Part shown: piece after piece, positions 51,112 to 59,711 of the stretch
How the letters are laid out: each line of letters starts with the position of its first letter
Numbering within the stretch: position 1 is the stretch's first letter
Assembly (NCBI RefSeq): GCF_008704205.1
Contig: NZ_VXLC01000016.1
Location: forward strand, 62,001 to 126,000
Direction of reading: 5' to 3'
DNA length: 64,000 nucleotides
From: Nocardia colli
Lineage (GTDB): Bacteria > Actinomycetota > Actinomycetes > Mycobacteriales > Mycobacteriaceae
Program-made: the position numbers and the translations under genes
Notes under the pieces: generated by a model
What the model was told of the DNA's origin: nothing
Database searches by the model: none
The model's input: only the letters and a program-made list of their open reading frames with translations

Positions 51112-52668
51112 GTGGACGGACCGCGGACGAGGATCGGGACTCGATTCGGTCCTTACGAGCTGCGCTCGCTGCTGGGCCGCGGTGGCATGGGCGAGGTCTA
51201 CGAGGCCTACGACACGGTGAAGGACCGGGTCGTCGCGGTCAAACTGCTGCCGACCGCGCTCGCCAAAGACCCGATGTACCAGCAGCGATTCCGCCGCGAA
51301 TCGCAGGCGGCCGCGCGGGTAGGCGAACCGCACGTCATCCCGATCCACGACTGGGGCGAGATCGACGGCGTGCTCTACATCGACATGCGCCTGGTCCGCG
51401 GCCACGATCTGCGCTCGGTGCTGCGCGGCGAGGGACCGCTGACCCCGGCCCGCGCGATCGGCATCATCGAGCAGATCGGCGCCGCGCTGGACGCCGCGCA
51501 CGCGGAGGGACTGGTGCACCGCGACGTCAAGCCCGCCAACATCCTCGTCACCGCCTCGGACTTCGCCTACCTGGCCGACTTCGGCATCGCCAGGTCGGCC
51601 AAGGATCCCGACATGACCGGCACCGGCGCCGCCGCGGTCGGCTCCTACAGCTACATCGCGCCGGAACGCTTCGAGAACGGACCGATCACCGGCACCGCCG
51701 ACGTCTACTCGCTCGCCTGCGTCCTGTTCGAATGCCTCACCGGCACACAGCCTTTCCAGGCCAACGAGATGAGTGTGCTGATCCGCTCGCATCTTTCGAT
51801 GCCGCCACCGCGGCCGAGCACCGTCCGGCCCGGCATTCCGGCGGCATTGGACGAGGTGGTCGCGCGCGGCATGGCCAAGCGGCCGACCGATCGTTACTCG
51901 ACCGCGGGCGGGCTGGCATCGGCGGCGAAGTCGGCGCTGACCGGACGCGCGGTCGTCGCGGTGACCGAGTTGCCCACCGACCGAATGGGATTGGTGCGGC
52001 CGAAGGCGCCGCCCACGGTGGAGTTCCCGAATGTCGGATCGCGGCCGGCCATCGCGAATTCCCTTCCGACCGACTCGATTCCACGGCCGCTCTCGCCGAG
52101 TCAACCAGGGGCCAACCGGATCGTGCGACCGCCGGAACCGAGGCGTGGCGAGGTTGTTCGACGGGAACCGCATCGAGTCCAGGAAGCGAACCAGGGTCGC
52201 CCGGACACCGGCCCCAAACCGGCCGTAGCAGCACCGGCCGGAGCTGACGAGCCGGAGACGCCGAGTCCGGCGAAAAGCCGGTCCGGGGGCAAGTGGTTCA
52301 AGGTGGCCGGCGCGCTGCTCGTCGTGCTCGCGCTCGCCGGCGCCATCGGCTGGCTGAAGCGCGACGCGATCTTCCCCGGCCCGGCCGTCCCGACCCTCGC
52401 GCCGGTGCCGGACAACGCCAAGGGATGTGCGACCAAATATCCACCCGCGGGCCGCTTCACCTACTCCGCCATCGGCAACGTGTTCACCACCTGCGACTTC
52501 GCCGAGGAGCTCCGTAAGGCCTACAGCGAGGGCTCCGACGCCGACGGCACCCGGCAGGTCATCGCGTTCAGCCCGGCGACCCAGCAGAACTACACCATGG
52601 AATGCGTCACCCGGGACGGTCTGGTCACCTGCAACGGCGGCGAGCGCGCGATTGTGTACATCTACTGA
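51112..52668 (+). CDS. Transmembrane Ser/Thr protein kinase 3
   Basis: 518-residue kinase closely related to kinase 2: RIGTRFGPYELRSLLGRGGMGEVYEAYD contains the glycine loop, with Lys44, HRDVKPAN and DFG at the same positions. The linker (about 290-390) is short and has no repeat. A membrane segment (about 396-413) leads to an external domain of about 105 residues with four cysteines (AKGCATK, TTCDFAEEL, MECVTRDG, VTCNGGE), homologous to the kinase 2 sensor. GTG at 51112 has GGAGG upstream. It follows the beta-lactamase-fold gene by 108 bases and precedes pfkA by 68 bases. Confidence 0.93.
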   Translation: MDGPRTRIGTRFGPYELRSLLGRGGMGEVYEAYDTVKDRVVAVKLLPTALAKDPMYQQRFRRESQAAARVGEPHVIPIHDWGEIDGVLYIDMRLVRGHDLRSVLRGEGPLTPARAIGIIEQIGAALDAAHAEGLVHRDVKPANILVTASDFAYLADFGIARSAKDPDMTGTGAAAVGSYSYIAPERFENGPITGTADVYSLACVLFECLTGTQPFQANEMSVLIRSHLSMPPPRPSTVRPGIPAALDEVVARGMAKRPTDRYSTAGGLASAAKSALTGRAVVAVTELPTDRMGLVRPKAPPTVEFPNVGSRPAIANSLPTDSIPRPLSPSQPGANRIVRPPEPRRGEVVRREPHRVQEANQGRPDTGPKPAVAAPAGADEPETPSPAKSRSGGKWFKVAGALLVVLALAGAIGWLKRDAIFPGPAVPTLAPVPDNAKGCATKYPPAGRFTYSAIGNVFTTCDFAEELRKAYSEGSDADGTRQVIAFSPATQQNYTMECVTRDGLVTCNGGERAIVYIY

Positions 52669-52736
52669 TGGCCGATTACTCAGGCTTCGCGGGGGTCGTC
52701 CTGCCGAGCGGGGCCCGGCGGGGCAAGATAGCGGCC

Positions 52737-53771
52737 ATGCGCATCGGAGTCTTGACCGGAGGCGGAGACTGCCCTGGACTGAACGCGGTCATCCGTGCTG
52801 TCGTTCGCACCGCGAACGGCCGTTACGGCGACGCGATCGTCGGGTTCGAGGACGGTTGGCGCGGGTTATTGGAGGATCGAAAGATCCAGATCCACAATGA
52901 CGACCGCACCGACCGGCTGCTCACCAAGGGCGGCACCATCCTCGGCACCGCCCGGACCAACCCGGACGTGCTGCGCGCCGGGCTCGGCCGGATCAAACGG
53001 ACCCTGGACGACAACGGCATCGACGCGCTCATCCCGATCGGCGGCGAGGGCACACTCACCGCGGCCAGCTGGCTGTCCGACGAGGGCGTGCCGGTGGTCG
53101 GCGTGCCGAAGACCATCGACAACGACATCGACTGCACCGACGTCACTTTCGGCCACGACACCGCGTTGAGCATCGCCAGCGAGGCGATCGACCGGCTGCA
53201 CACCACCGCGGAATCGCACCAGCGCGTGATGCTGGTCGAGGTGATGGGACGGCACGCGGGCTGGATCGCGGTGAACGCGGGCATGGCGGCCGGCGCGCAC
53301 CTGACCCTGGTGCCCGAGGTGCCGTTCGACGTAGACGAGGTGTGCGCGATGATCAAGCGCCGCTTCCAGCGCGGCGACAAGCACTTCATCTGCGTGGTCG
53401 CCGAGGGTTCGCATCCGGCGGAGGAATCCGATTTCGCGTTGCGCGAGGGCGGGATCGACGAATTCGGTCACGAGCGATTCACCGGCGTCGCCCAGCAGCT
53501 CGGTGCGGAGATCGAACGCCGCATCGGCAAAGAGGTCCGTACCACTGTGCTCGGCCACGTGCAGCGCGGCGGCAGCCCGACCCCGTACGACCGCGTGCTG
53601 GCCACCCGATTCGGCCTGCACGCCGCCGAAGCGGTGCATGCCGGGCAATTCGGCCAGATGGTCGCGTTGCACGGCAGCAATATCGACCTGGTCCCGCTGG
53701 CCGAGGCCACCAAGCAGCTCAAGCGGGTGCCGGACGAGCGCTACCGCGAGGCCGAGGCATTCTTCGGCTGA
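52737..53771 (+). CDS. pfkA: ATP-dependent 6-phosphofructokinase
   Basis: 344-residue PFK that phosphorylates fructose 6-phosphate, the committed step of glycolysis. Motifs: TGGGDCPGLNAVIR, the ATP-site GGEGTLTAA, catalytic VPKTIDNDI, MGRHAGWIA and the HVQRGG. The position equivalent to E. coli Gly104 is glycine (GEG), which marks ATP use, while the equivalent of Gly124 is lysine (PKTIDND), giving the G104/K124 type seen in actinobacteria. ATG at 52737 is chosen; an upstream in-frame start would run into the kinase gene. gatB follows 3.3 kb later. Confidence 0.95.
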   Translation: MRIGVLTGGGDCPGLNAVIRAVVRTANGRYGDAIVGFEDGWRGLLEDRKIQIHNDDRTDRLLTKGGTILGTARTNPDVLRAGLGRIKRTLDDNGIDALIPIGGEGTLTAASWLSDEGVPVVGVPKTIDNDIDCTDVTFGHDTALSIASEAIDRLHTTAESHQRVMLVEVMGRHAGWIAVNAGMAAGAHLTLVPEVPFDVDEVCAMIKRRFQRGDKHFICVVAEGSHPAEESDFALREGGIDEFGHERFTGVAQQLGAEIERRIGKEVRTTVLGHVQRGGSPTPYDRVLATRFGLHAAEAVHAGQFGQMVALHGSNIDLVPLAEATKQLKRVPDERYREAEAFFG

Positions 53772-53850
53772 TCGCCGAATTGGCCAGGGCCACAGCCGAT
53801 CAGCGCAGCCCCGGCGGTGCGATCGTGGCCGCCGGGTTACGCTGGCGGTC

Positions 53851-54294
53851 ATGGCCGACTTACACGTGAACGACCTGCCGCACGCCGACGTCGTCGTGCT
53901 CCGCCGTCGGGCCCGCGCCGCCGGACTCCCGCTGCTCGGCTACGTGCGCGAGGAACTGATCGCGCTGGCCCGCCGGCGCAGCGCCGACGACACGATCGTG
54001 GAATTCCTGGAGTCCGAAGGCCGCGAACTGATCCCGGAGATCGACGCGGCCGCCGTCGCCCTGTTCGACATCTACGATCTGCCCGCCGACGCCCTCGCCG
54101 TCTTCGGCCGCCGCGCCTACGCCGCCGGCCAACCGCTGAGCGACTACGTCCGCCAGGCCCTGATCACCTCCGCGCGCCGCAGCACCTTCGACGACGTCAT
54201 GCTCGAATTCCGCGAGGCGCAAGACCGCGATCCGAGCTTGAACATCGACCTGGAATCCGTCGCCGCCTCGGTCCGGTACGCACGGGGCGAATGA
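53851..54294 (+). CDS. Tandem VapB-like antitoxin domain protein without toxin
   Basis: 147 residues made of two copies of a VapB-like ribbon-helix-helix type unit. The first (about 1-55) reads LHVNDLPHADVVVLRRRARAAGLPLLGYVREELIALARRRSADDTIVEFL in sections; the second (about 65-115) reads YDLPADALAVFGRRAYAAGQPLSDYVRQALITSARRSTFDDVMLEF. VapB proteins normally are 60-90 residues and precede a PIN-domain VapC. No PIN gene lies here. A two-headed single-chain DNA-binding protein is the likely result, with an orphan-antitoxin role or a plain regulator as options. Confidence 0.7.
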   Translation: MADLHVNDLPHADVVVLRRRARAAGLPLLGYVREELIALARRRSADDTIVEFLESEGRELIPEIDAAAVALFDIYDLPADALAVFGRRAYAAGQPLSDYVRQALITSARRSTFDDVMLEFREAQDRDPSLNIDLESVAASVRYARGE

Positions 54295-54364
54295 CCGATT
54301 CCGGGCGAGCCCACTAGCCGGGGACTCGCCGCGCACGGACCGGTCGGCCAGCAGGGGAGCATCG

Positions 54365-55504
54365 TTGATATCGCCGATCTCCGATGCCGTCGGCTGGACG
54401 GTGATCGGCTACACCGCCCTGATCGGGGTCGGCCGGCTGCTCTTCACCAGGGAAACGACCTTCGATCAGCTGGCCAATCGGATGCTGCTGTGGTTTCTGA
54501 TCTGCCTGGTGCTGTATCGGTGCACGCCGATCGCGAGCGTGCGCAGCGTGACGAATCAGCTTGCGCTGGGCTGCATCGCGATGATCGTCATGTACCTCTA
54601 CGGTCTGGTCCGGCTGTGGGAGGACGGCACCGAATCGGCGGCGACCTGGCGCCGCCAGCGGATCTACTGTGCGGTCGCCGTGCTCTCGACGGTGGTGATC
54701 ATGCTCGCCGGTCCGTTCGCCGGGAGTGCCGGGCGGCTGGTCGAGCACAACCTGAATTGGGGCGGGCTGGTTTTCTGGACCGCGAACAGTCTGCCGTTGG
54801 TCGCCTCCATGCTGGTGTTCACCCGGTTGTGCGTTCACGAGCTGCGCGCGGCGAACCACCGGCCGCTGATCCGGGCGCTGTGTGTGCTGATGCTGCTGTC
54901 CGTCGTGCCCTTCTATGCCGATGTCGCGCTCGTCACGGGCGAGGTGTTCGGGGGATGGCAGCTGCGCTATCCGCATCTCGTGCGGGTTGAAATGGCCTGC
55001 ACCAGTATCGGTTTCTTCGCCACCACGCTCGTCGCGGCGCCGGTGGTCGGGCACTTGCTCGAGCACGCCGGACTGGATCGGGACGGACGAGTCTGCCGCC
55101 GGTTGCGACCACTGTGGCGCGACGTCACCGCGGCCGTTCCGGAGATCGTGATGTCTCCCGGTGACCGGCCGGCTCGGCGCGACACGACCGCCCGCCTGCT
55201 GCGGATGACCGTCGAGATCCGGGACGCGCTACTGCATCTCGGTCCCTACCTGGCCGCCGTGCCTGCCCGCACCGAGTGGCCGACAGGGCATCCGGACGGA
55301 TCCGAGGCCCAGCTGCGGGACTACGCGTGCCGCCTGGCCGAGGCCGCCCGATCGAGACGGGCGGGCGTCTTGCCGCTCAGCTCGGGGGCTGTGCCGCAAC
55401 CGTTTCCAGCCGCCCAGGACTTCGACACCGAATTGCGGCAGCTGTTGGCGCTGGCCCGGGTCTGGCCTGCCGAACGGACCAGGGTTGTCACCGGCGGTCG
55501 GTAG
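54365..55504 (+). CDS. Membrane protein of MAB_1171c/DUF6545 type
   Basis: 379-residue protein with about seven membrane segments in the first 230 residues (GWTVIGYTALIGVGRLLF, MLLWFLICLVLY, LALGCIAMIVMYLYGLV, IYCAVAVLSTVVIMLAG, WTANSLPLVASMLVF, LCVLMLLSVVPFYADVAL, ACTSIGFFATTLVAAPVV). A cytosolic C-terminal domain of about 140 residues (LRPLWRDVTAAVPEI, LLRMTVEIRDALLHL) follows. The layout matches MAB_1171c-type putative transporters, usually beside XRE regulators, which are absent here. TTG start with GGGGAG six bases upstream. Function unknown. Confidence 0.78.
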   Translation: MISPISDAVGWTVIGYTALIGVGRLLFTRETTFDQLANRMLLWFLICLVLYRCTPIASVRSVTNQLALGCIAMIVMYLYGLVRLWEDGTESAATWRRQRIYCAVAVLSTVVIMLAGPFAGSAGRLVEHNLNWGGLVFWTANSLPLVASMLVFTRLCVHELRAANHRPLIRALCVLMLLSVVPFYADVALVTGEVFGGWQLRYPHLVRVEMACTSIGFFATTLVAAPVVGHLLEHAGLDRDGRVCRRLRPLWRDVTAAVPEIVMSPGDRPARRDTTARLLRMTVEIRDALLHLGPYLAAVPARTEWPTGHPDGSEAQLRDYACRLAEAARSRRAGVLPLSSGAVPQPFPAAQDFDTELRQLLALARVWPAERTRVVTGGR

Positions 55505-55513
55505 TGTTGGTGC

Positions 55514-56893
55514 ATGCGCACTGGGCGACTGATCGCGTTGGTTCTGTTCGTTGTCGGTGTTCTGGTCGCGGGTTGCTCGTCGGACTCGAATCCGCCGGAA
55601 CCGACGACCGGCGATTGGCACGGGGTGATCGAGATTCCCGGTCAGCCGATCGCGGTCGGGGTGACGTTCACCGGTAAGGACACGGCCACCGTCGACATCC
55701 CGTTGCAGGGGGTGGCGAACAAGCAGCTGAAAGACGTGCGGTCCAGCCGCGACGGAGTGTCCTTCGCGCTCGCCGACGTCCCCGGCGACCCGAAATTCCA
55801 GGGCACCTACGACCAGGGCGCCGACCGCATCGCGGGTGACTTCGTCCAGGGTGGAACAACTTTCAAGTTGTCGCTGGAGCGCGGCAAGGTCGCCCCGCTG
55901 AACCGCCCGCAGGAACCGAAGGCGCCGTTCCCGTACAAGGCCGAGGACGTCACCTACCGCAGCGGCGATATCACCATCGCGGGCACGCTCACCAAACCCG
56001 AAGGCAACGGCCCGTTCCCCGCGGTCCTGCTGATCACCGGCAGCGGTCCGCAGGATCGCGACGAAGAACTGTTCGGCCACAAGCCTTTCCTGCTGGTCGC
56101 GGACACGCTGACCCGGGCGGGCTACGCCGTCCTGCGCACCGATGACCGCGGCATCGGCGGCACCGGCGGCAAGCTGGACGACGCGAACTACACCGACCTG
56201 GCCAACGACGCGGCGGCCGGCGTCGGATTCCTGCGCGGACGCCCGGACATCGATCCGGCGCGCGTCGGCCTGTTCGGCCACAGCGAAGGCGGCTACCTCG
56301 CGCCGCTGGTGGCCGCGCGGCCGGACAGCGGCGTCGCGTTCGCCATCCTGATGGCCGGGCCGGGGGTGCCCGGCTCCGATGTGCTCGTCGAGCAGACCCG
56401 ATTGATCACCGCCGCCAACGGCGCCCCCGCCGATGTGGTGGACAACCAGGTGCGCGAAACCGCTGAGCTGGCCGCCCTGTTGAAGGTGGGCGACGTGGCG
56501 GGTGCGAAGGAACTCGTGCGCAAACAGAACGCGGCCAAGCCCGCCGACCAGCGGGCCCCGGAGGCCGAGGTCACCGCGGGGATCACGCCGTACCTGGCCG
56601 CCCTCGTCGCCTACGATCCGGCGCCGGCGCTGAACGCCCTGCGCATTCCCGTGCTCGCGTTCTACGGCGGCAACGATCTCCAGGTGCCGCCCGGCCAGAG
56701 CGAACAGCCCATGCGCGCCGGCCTCGCCGCCGATCCGGATGCGACCGTGCACGTCTTCCCCGGTCTGAACCACCTCATGCAACCGACCGAGACCGGCCTG
56801 CCCACCGAGTACGCCACCATCGAGACGACCATCTCGCCGGAGGTCCTCACCTTCGTCACGGGCTGGTTGACCCAGCGCATCCAGCCGAAATAA
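55514..56893 (+). CDS. Alpha/beta-hydrolase lipoprotein
   Basis: 459-residue lipoprotein: signal peptide ending VLVAGC (Cys21), then a beta-rich N-terminal domain (about 30-125) typical of the family that includes YqjL-like dienelactone/acyl hydrolases. An alpha/beta-hydrolase domain follows with oxyanion region ITGSGPQDRDE, nucleophile GHSEGG (Ser257), Asp in YGGNDLQVPP and His in GLNHLMQPTE. It lies nine bases after the DUF6545-like gene. A secreted esterase or peptidase-like role is likely; substrate unknown. A short stem-loop follows. Confidence 0.9.
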   Translation: MRTGRLIALVLFVVGVLVAGCSSDSNPPEPTTGDWHGVIEIPGQPIAVGVTFTGKDTATVDIPLQGVANKQLKDVRSSRDGVSFALADVPGDPKFQGTYDQGADRIAGDFVQGGTTFKLSLERGKVAPLNRPQEPKAPFPYKAEDVTYRSGDITIAGTLTKPEGNGPFPAVLLITGSGPQDRDEELFGHKPFLLVADTLTRAGYAVLRTDDRGIGGTGGKLDDANYTDLANDAAAGVGFLRGRPDIDPARVGLFGHSEGGYLAPLVAARPDSGVAFAILMAGPGVPGSDVLVEQTRLITAANGAPADVVDNQVRETAELAALLKVGDVAGAKELVRKQNAAKPADQRAPEAEVTAGITPYLAALVAYDPAPALNALRIPVLAFYGGNDLQVPPGQSEQPMRAGLAADPDATVHVFPGLNHLMQPTETGLPTEYATIETTISPEVLTFVTGWLTQRIQPK

Positions 56894-56902
56894 GTGCCGA
56901 GG

Positions 56903-56929
56903 AGCCCGTGCGTCGTCGTCCCGGGCTTT
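56903..56929. terminator. Weak terminator after the hydrolase lipoprotein
   Basis: AGCCCG (56903-56908) pairs with CGGGCT (56922-56927), loop 13 bases, followed by TTA. It is short, so termination may be partial. Confidence 0.4.
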
Positions 56930-56945
56930 ACATAGAATGTTCCGC

Positions 56946-57025
56946 ATGAGCGAGCGCAGCGAGCGGAAATTAGGCACAGCCACTTGTGGGGTCATGGCGG
57001 AGCCGAGCGTTAGCGAGGCGCAGGC
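56946..57025. repeat. GAGCG-AGCGAGC type repeat in the gatB leader
   Basis: GAGCGAGCGCAGCGAGCGG (56948-56966) and the related GAGCCGAGCGTTAGCGAGGC just before the gatB ATG belong to the GAGCGNNGCGAGC repeats that often lie upstream of genes in rhodococci, nocardiae and mycobacteria. Their role is unknown. Confidence 0.6.
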
Positions 57026-58531
57026 ATGAGCACACCCACACTCGACTTGATGGACTACTCGGACGTCATCGCCCGCTTCGAGCCGGTGCTCGGCCTGGAG
57101 GTCCACGTCGAGCTGAACACCGCGACCAAGATGTTCTGTGGCTGCCCGACCGAATTCGGTGCGGAGCCGAACACCCAGGTGTGCCCGGTCTGCCTCGGTC
57201 TGCCCGGCGCGCTGCCGGTGGTCAACGAGAAGGGTGTGGAGTCGGCGATCCGGATCGGGCTGGCGCTGAACTGTTCGATCACCCCGTGGGGACGCTTCGC
57301 CCGGAAGAACTACTTCTACCCGGACCAGCCGAAGAACTACCAGATCAGCCAGTACGACGAGCCGATCGCCACCGAGGGTCACCTCGATGTGCTGCTCGAC
57401 GACGGCAGCACCTTCCGGGTGGAGATCGAGCGCGCGCACATGGAAGAGGACACCGGCAAGTCCACCCATGTCGGCGGCGCCACCGGTCGCATCCACGGCG
57501 CCAGCCACTCGCTGCTCGACTACAACCGGGCCGGCGTGCCGCTGGTCGAGATCGTCACCAAGCCGATCACCGGCGCGGGCGACCGCGCGCCCGAGGTGGC
57601 CCGCGCGTACGTGACCGCGCTGCGCGAGGTGCTCGAGTCGCTCAACGTGTCCGACGTCAAGATGGAGCAGGGTTCGCTGCGCTGTGACGCCAACGTGTCG
57701 CTGATGGAGATCGGCGCCAAGGAATTCGGCACCCGCACCGAGACCAAGAACGTGAACTCGCTCAAGAGCATCGAGATCGCCGTCCGCTACGAGATGCGCC
57801 GCCAGGGCGCCGTGCTCGCCGACGGCGGCACCATCGTCCAGGAGACCAGGCACTTCCACGAGACCGACGGCAGCACCTCGTCCGGCCGGATCAAGGAAAC
57901 CTCCGAGGACTACCGCTACTTCCCCGAGCCGGACCTGGAACCCGTTGCGCCGGACGCGGACTGGGTCGAGCAGCTGCGCGGCACCATCCCCGAGTACCCG
58001 TGGCTGCGCCGGGCCCGCATCCAGACCGACTGGGACCTGTCCGACGAGGTGATGCGCGACCTGGTGAACGCAGGCGCGCTGGACCTGATCATCGCCACCG
58101 TCGACGCGGGCGCCCCGGCCAACGAGGCCCGCTCCTGGTGGGTCGCCTACCTCACCGAAAAGGCCAAGGAGCGCGAGGTTGCGCTCGAGGACCTGCCGAT
58201 CACCCCGGCCCAGGTGGCCGCGGTGATCAACCTGGTCGAGGCGAAGACGGTGAACAACAAGGTCGCCAAGCAGGTCGTCGACTTCGTGCTGGCCGGCGAG
58301 GGCGAGCCCGCGCAGATCGTCGAGTCCAAGGGGCTCGGCATGGTCAGCGACGACAGCGCGTTGCAGTCCGAGGTCGAGAAGGCGCTTGCCGCCAACCCGG
58401 ACATCGCCGAGAAGATCCGCTCCGGCAAGGTGCAGGCCGCGGGCAAGATCGTCGGCGACGTCATGAAGGCGACCCGCGGTCAGGCCGATGCGGCCCGCGT
58501 CCGTGAGCTCGTGCTGGCCGCTTGCAGCTGA
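57026..58531 (+). CDS. gatB: Asp/Glu-tRNA amidotransferase subunit B
   Basis: GatB, 501 residues, phosphorylates the mischarged Glu/Asp-tRNA and binds the tRNA in GatCAB. It shows the GatB_N signature (EPVLGLEVHVELNTATKMFCGC, LGLPGALPVVN, RKNYFYPDQPKNYQISQYD), the DYNRAGVPLVEIV motif, and the C-terminal GatB_Yqey domain (LVEAKTVNNKVAKQV, SEVEKALAANPDIAEKIRSGK). It stands alone, 27 kb from gatCA, with pfkA and three other genes between the accessory segment and itself. A GAGCG-type repeat and no strong Shine-Dalgarno sequence precede the ATG. Confidence 0.97.
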   Translation: MSTPTLDLMDYSDVIARFEPVLGLEVHVELNTATKMFCGCPTEFGAEPNTQVCPVCLGLPGALPVVNEKGVESAIRIGLALNCSITPWGRFARKNYFYPDQPKNYQISQYDEPIATEGHLDVLLDDGSTFRVEIERAHMEEDTGKSTHVGGATGRIHGASHSLLDYNRAGVPLVEIVTKPITGAGDRAPEVARAYVTALREVLESLNVSDVKMEQGSLRCDANVSLMEIGAKEFGTRTETKNVNSLKSIEIAVRYEMRRQGAVLADGGTIVQETRHFHETDGSTSSGRIKETSEDYRYFPEPDLEPVAPDADWVEQLRGTIPEYPWLRRARIQTDWDLSDEVMRDLVNAGALDLIIATVDAGAPANEARSWWVAYLTEKAKEREVALEDLPITPAQVAAVINLVEAKTVNNKVAKQVVDFVLAGEGEPAQIVESKGLGMVSDDSALQSEVEKALAANPDIAEKIRSGKVQAAGKIVGDVMKATRGQADAARVRELVLAACS

Positions 58532-58563
58532 GTCCGAACCTGTTCGCGCACAACCGATAACGC

Positions 58564-58593
58564 AAAGGGCCGACTCCGCGGAGTCGGCCCTTT
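58564..58593. terminator. Perfect palindrome terminator between gatB and lppZ
   Basis: AAAGGGCCGACTCCG / CGGAGTCGGCCCTTT is an uninterrupted 30-bp palindrome, followed by CGTTT, in the 76 bp between the convergent genes. Confidence 0.85.
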
Positions 58594-58607
58594 CGTTTAC
58601 CCGGTGT

Positions 58608-59711
58608 CTAGTCCGGGCCGTTACCACCGGCCTGCGGCGGCGGAATGCGCACTACCCGATCGTCGTTCGGCGTCGGCTGGCCGTCGGTCTTGTTGACCGT
58701 GCCCACCCAGATCGCGCCGTCCGCGCCCACCGCGGCGCCGCCGAGCTGGCCGTATTTGTCCTGCGCGATCAGCGTCGGGGCCGAGGTGACCGCGTGCGTG
58801 GTCGCGTCGGCCGCCGCGATGGCGAGCGCCTTGGCCTTGGTGAGCGAGATGGCGACGCCGTCGGTCGCGGCCGCGCAGCCCGCGACGCCGGGGCGGTCCG
58901 GCCAGGTCCACGCGGTGGTGACCACGCCGTCGGCGCCGAGCCGCTGCAACCGGTCCTCGACCGCCGTGCGGTCGGTGATCCAGACGCTGTCCTTGCTGTC
59001 CCGGCAGACGTCACCCGCGACGCCGATGCCCGACACCGCGACCTCGGCGGTGGCGCCCGGCGCGGGGGAGTTCACCCGCAGCAGCTTGCCCGCCAGCGAC
59101 GACGGGGAACTCGCGGCGCCGGGATTGCCGGAGTCGCCGGTCAGCACCAGCATCTGGGTCGGCGTGGCGAAGTCGATGGCCCCGTGGTTTCCGCTGGGCC
59201 CCTTCGGGATTCCGGTCAGGATGTCCTTGGGCGCGCCGCCGCCGGGGGCGATGCGGACCACCCGGTTGTCGCTGGGGGTGGTGATGTAGGCGTAGATCAG
59301 CCCGTCCTCCTGGAAGGTCGGGGAGAGCGCGAGGTCGCTGAGCCCGCCGTCGCTGGAGCCGTCCACGTCCACCCGGGCGAACTCGCTCGGCGGCGTATCC
59401 GGGGCCACCTTCAGGATGCGTCCGGTGCGGCGCTCGGCGACCAGCGCGCCGTCGCCGAGCGCGACCAGCCCGCCCGTGGTGTCCAGGCAGGTCGCCACCA
59501 CCGCCGGGTCCGGGTCGATGCACGGACCGCTGGGCCGGGTGGTCGACGTCGGTGGCTGCGACGGTTTGTTCGGGTCGATGTTCGCTCCGTGCAGCGTCGG
59601 TTCCGGCGTGAACGGGCTCGACGCCGAATCATCGAACCGCGCGCATCCGGTCACCAGCACGGACCCGAGCGCCAAGCTCGCCGCAACGCGACCAACGACA
59701 ACCAACCTCAT
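58608..59711 (-). CDS. lppZ: LppZ-like PQQ/sorbosone-dehydrogenase-type lipoprotein
   Basis: 367-residue lipoprotein with signal peptide ending VLVTGC (Cys23). A six-bladed propeller of the glucose/sorbosone dehydrogenase (GSDH) family follows: LAERRTGRILKV-like (VAERRTGRILKV), SDGGLSDLALSPTF and LIYAYITTPSDNRVVR are visible blades. The NHGAIDF loop corresponds to the PQQ-site histidine in soluble glucose dehydrogenases. The mycobacterial orthologue LppZ (Rv3006) lies beside the same DoxX gene. Enzymatic activity has not been assigned to LppZ as far as I know. Confidence 0.9.
   Translation of the reverse strand: MRLVVVGRVAASLALGSVLVTGCARFDDSASSPFTPEPTLHGANIDPNKPSQPPTSTTRPSGPCIDPDPAVVATCLDTTGGLVALGDGALVAERRTGRILKVAPDTPPSEFARVDVDGSSDGGLSDLALSPTFQEDGLIYAYITTPSDNRVVRIAPGGGAPKDILTGIPKGPSGNHGAIDFATPTQMLVLTGDSGNPGAASSPSSLAGKLLRVNSPAPGATAEVAVSGIGVAGDVCRDSKDSVWITDRTAVEDRLQRLGADGVVTTAWTWPDRPGVAGCAAATDGVAISLTKAKALAIAAADATTHAVTSAPTLIAQDKYGQLGGAAVGADGAIWVGTVNKTDGQPTPNDDRVVRIPPPQAGGNGPD

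Noticed and set aside
32008..52668. Prophage or integrative element as origin of the gatA-pfkA segment
   Set aside because: No integrase, transposase, tRNA gene, direct-repeat ends or phage structural gene was visible, and GC composition matches the flanks.
55229..58627. 1132-residue minus-strand frame over the hydrolase and gatB genes
   Set aside because: Antisense shadow. The plus-strand genes carry complete family motifs and proper starts.
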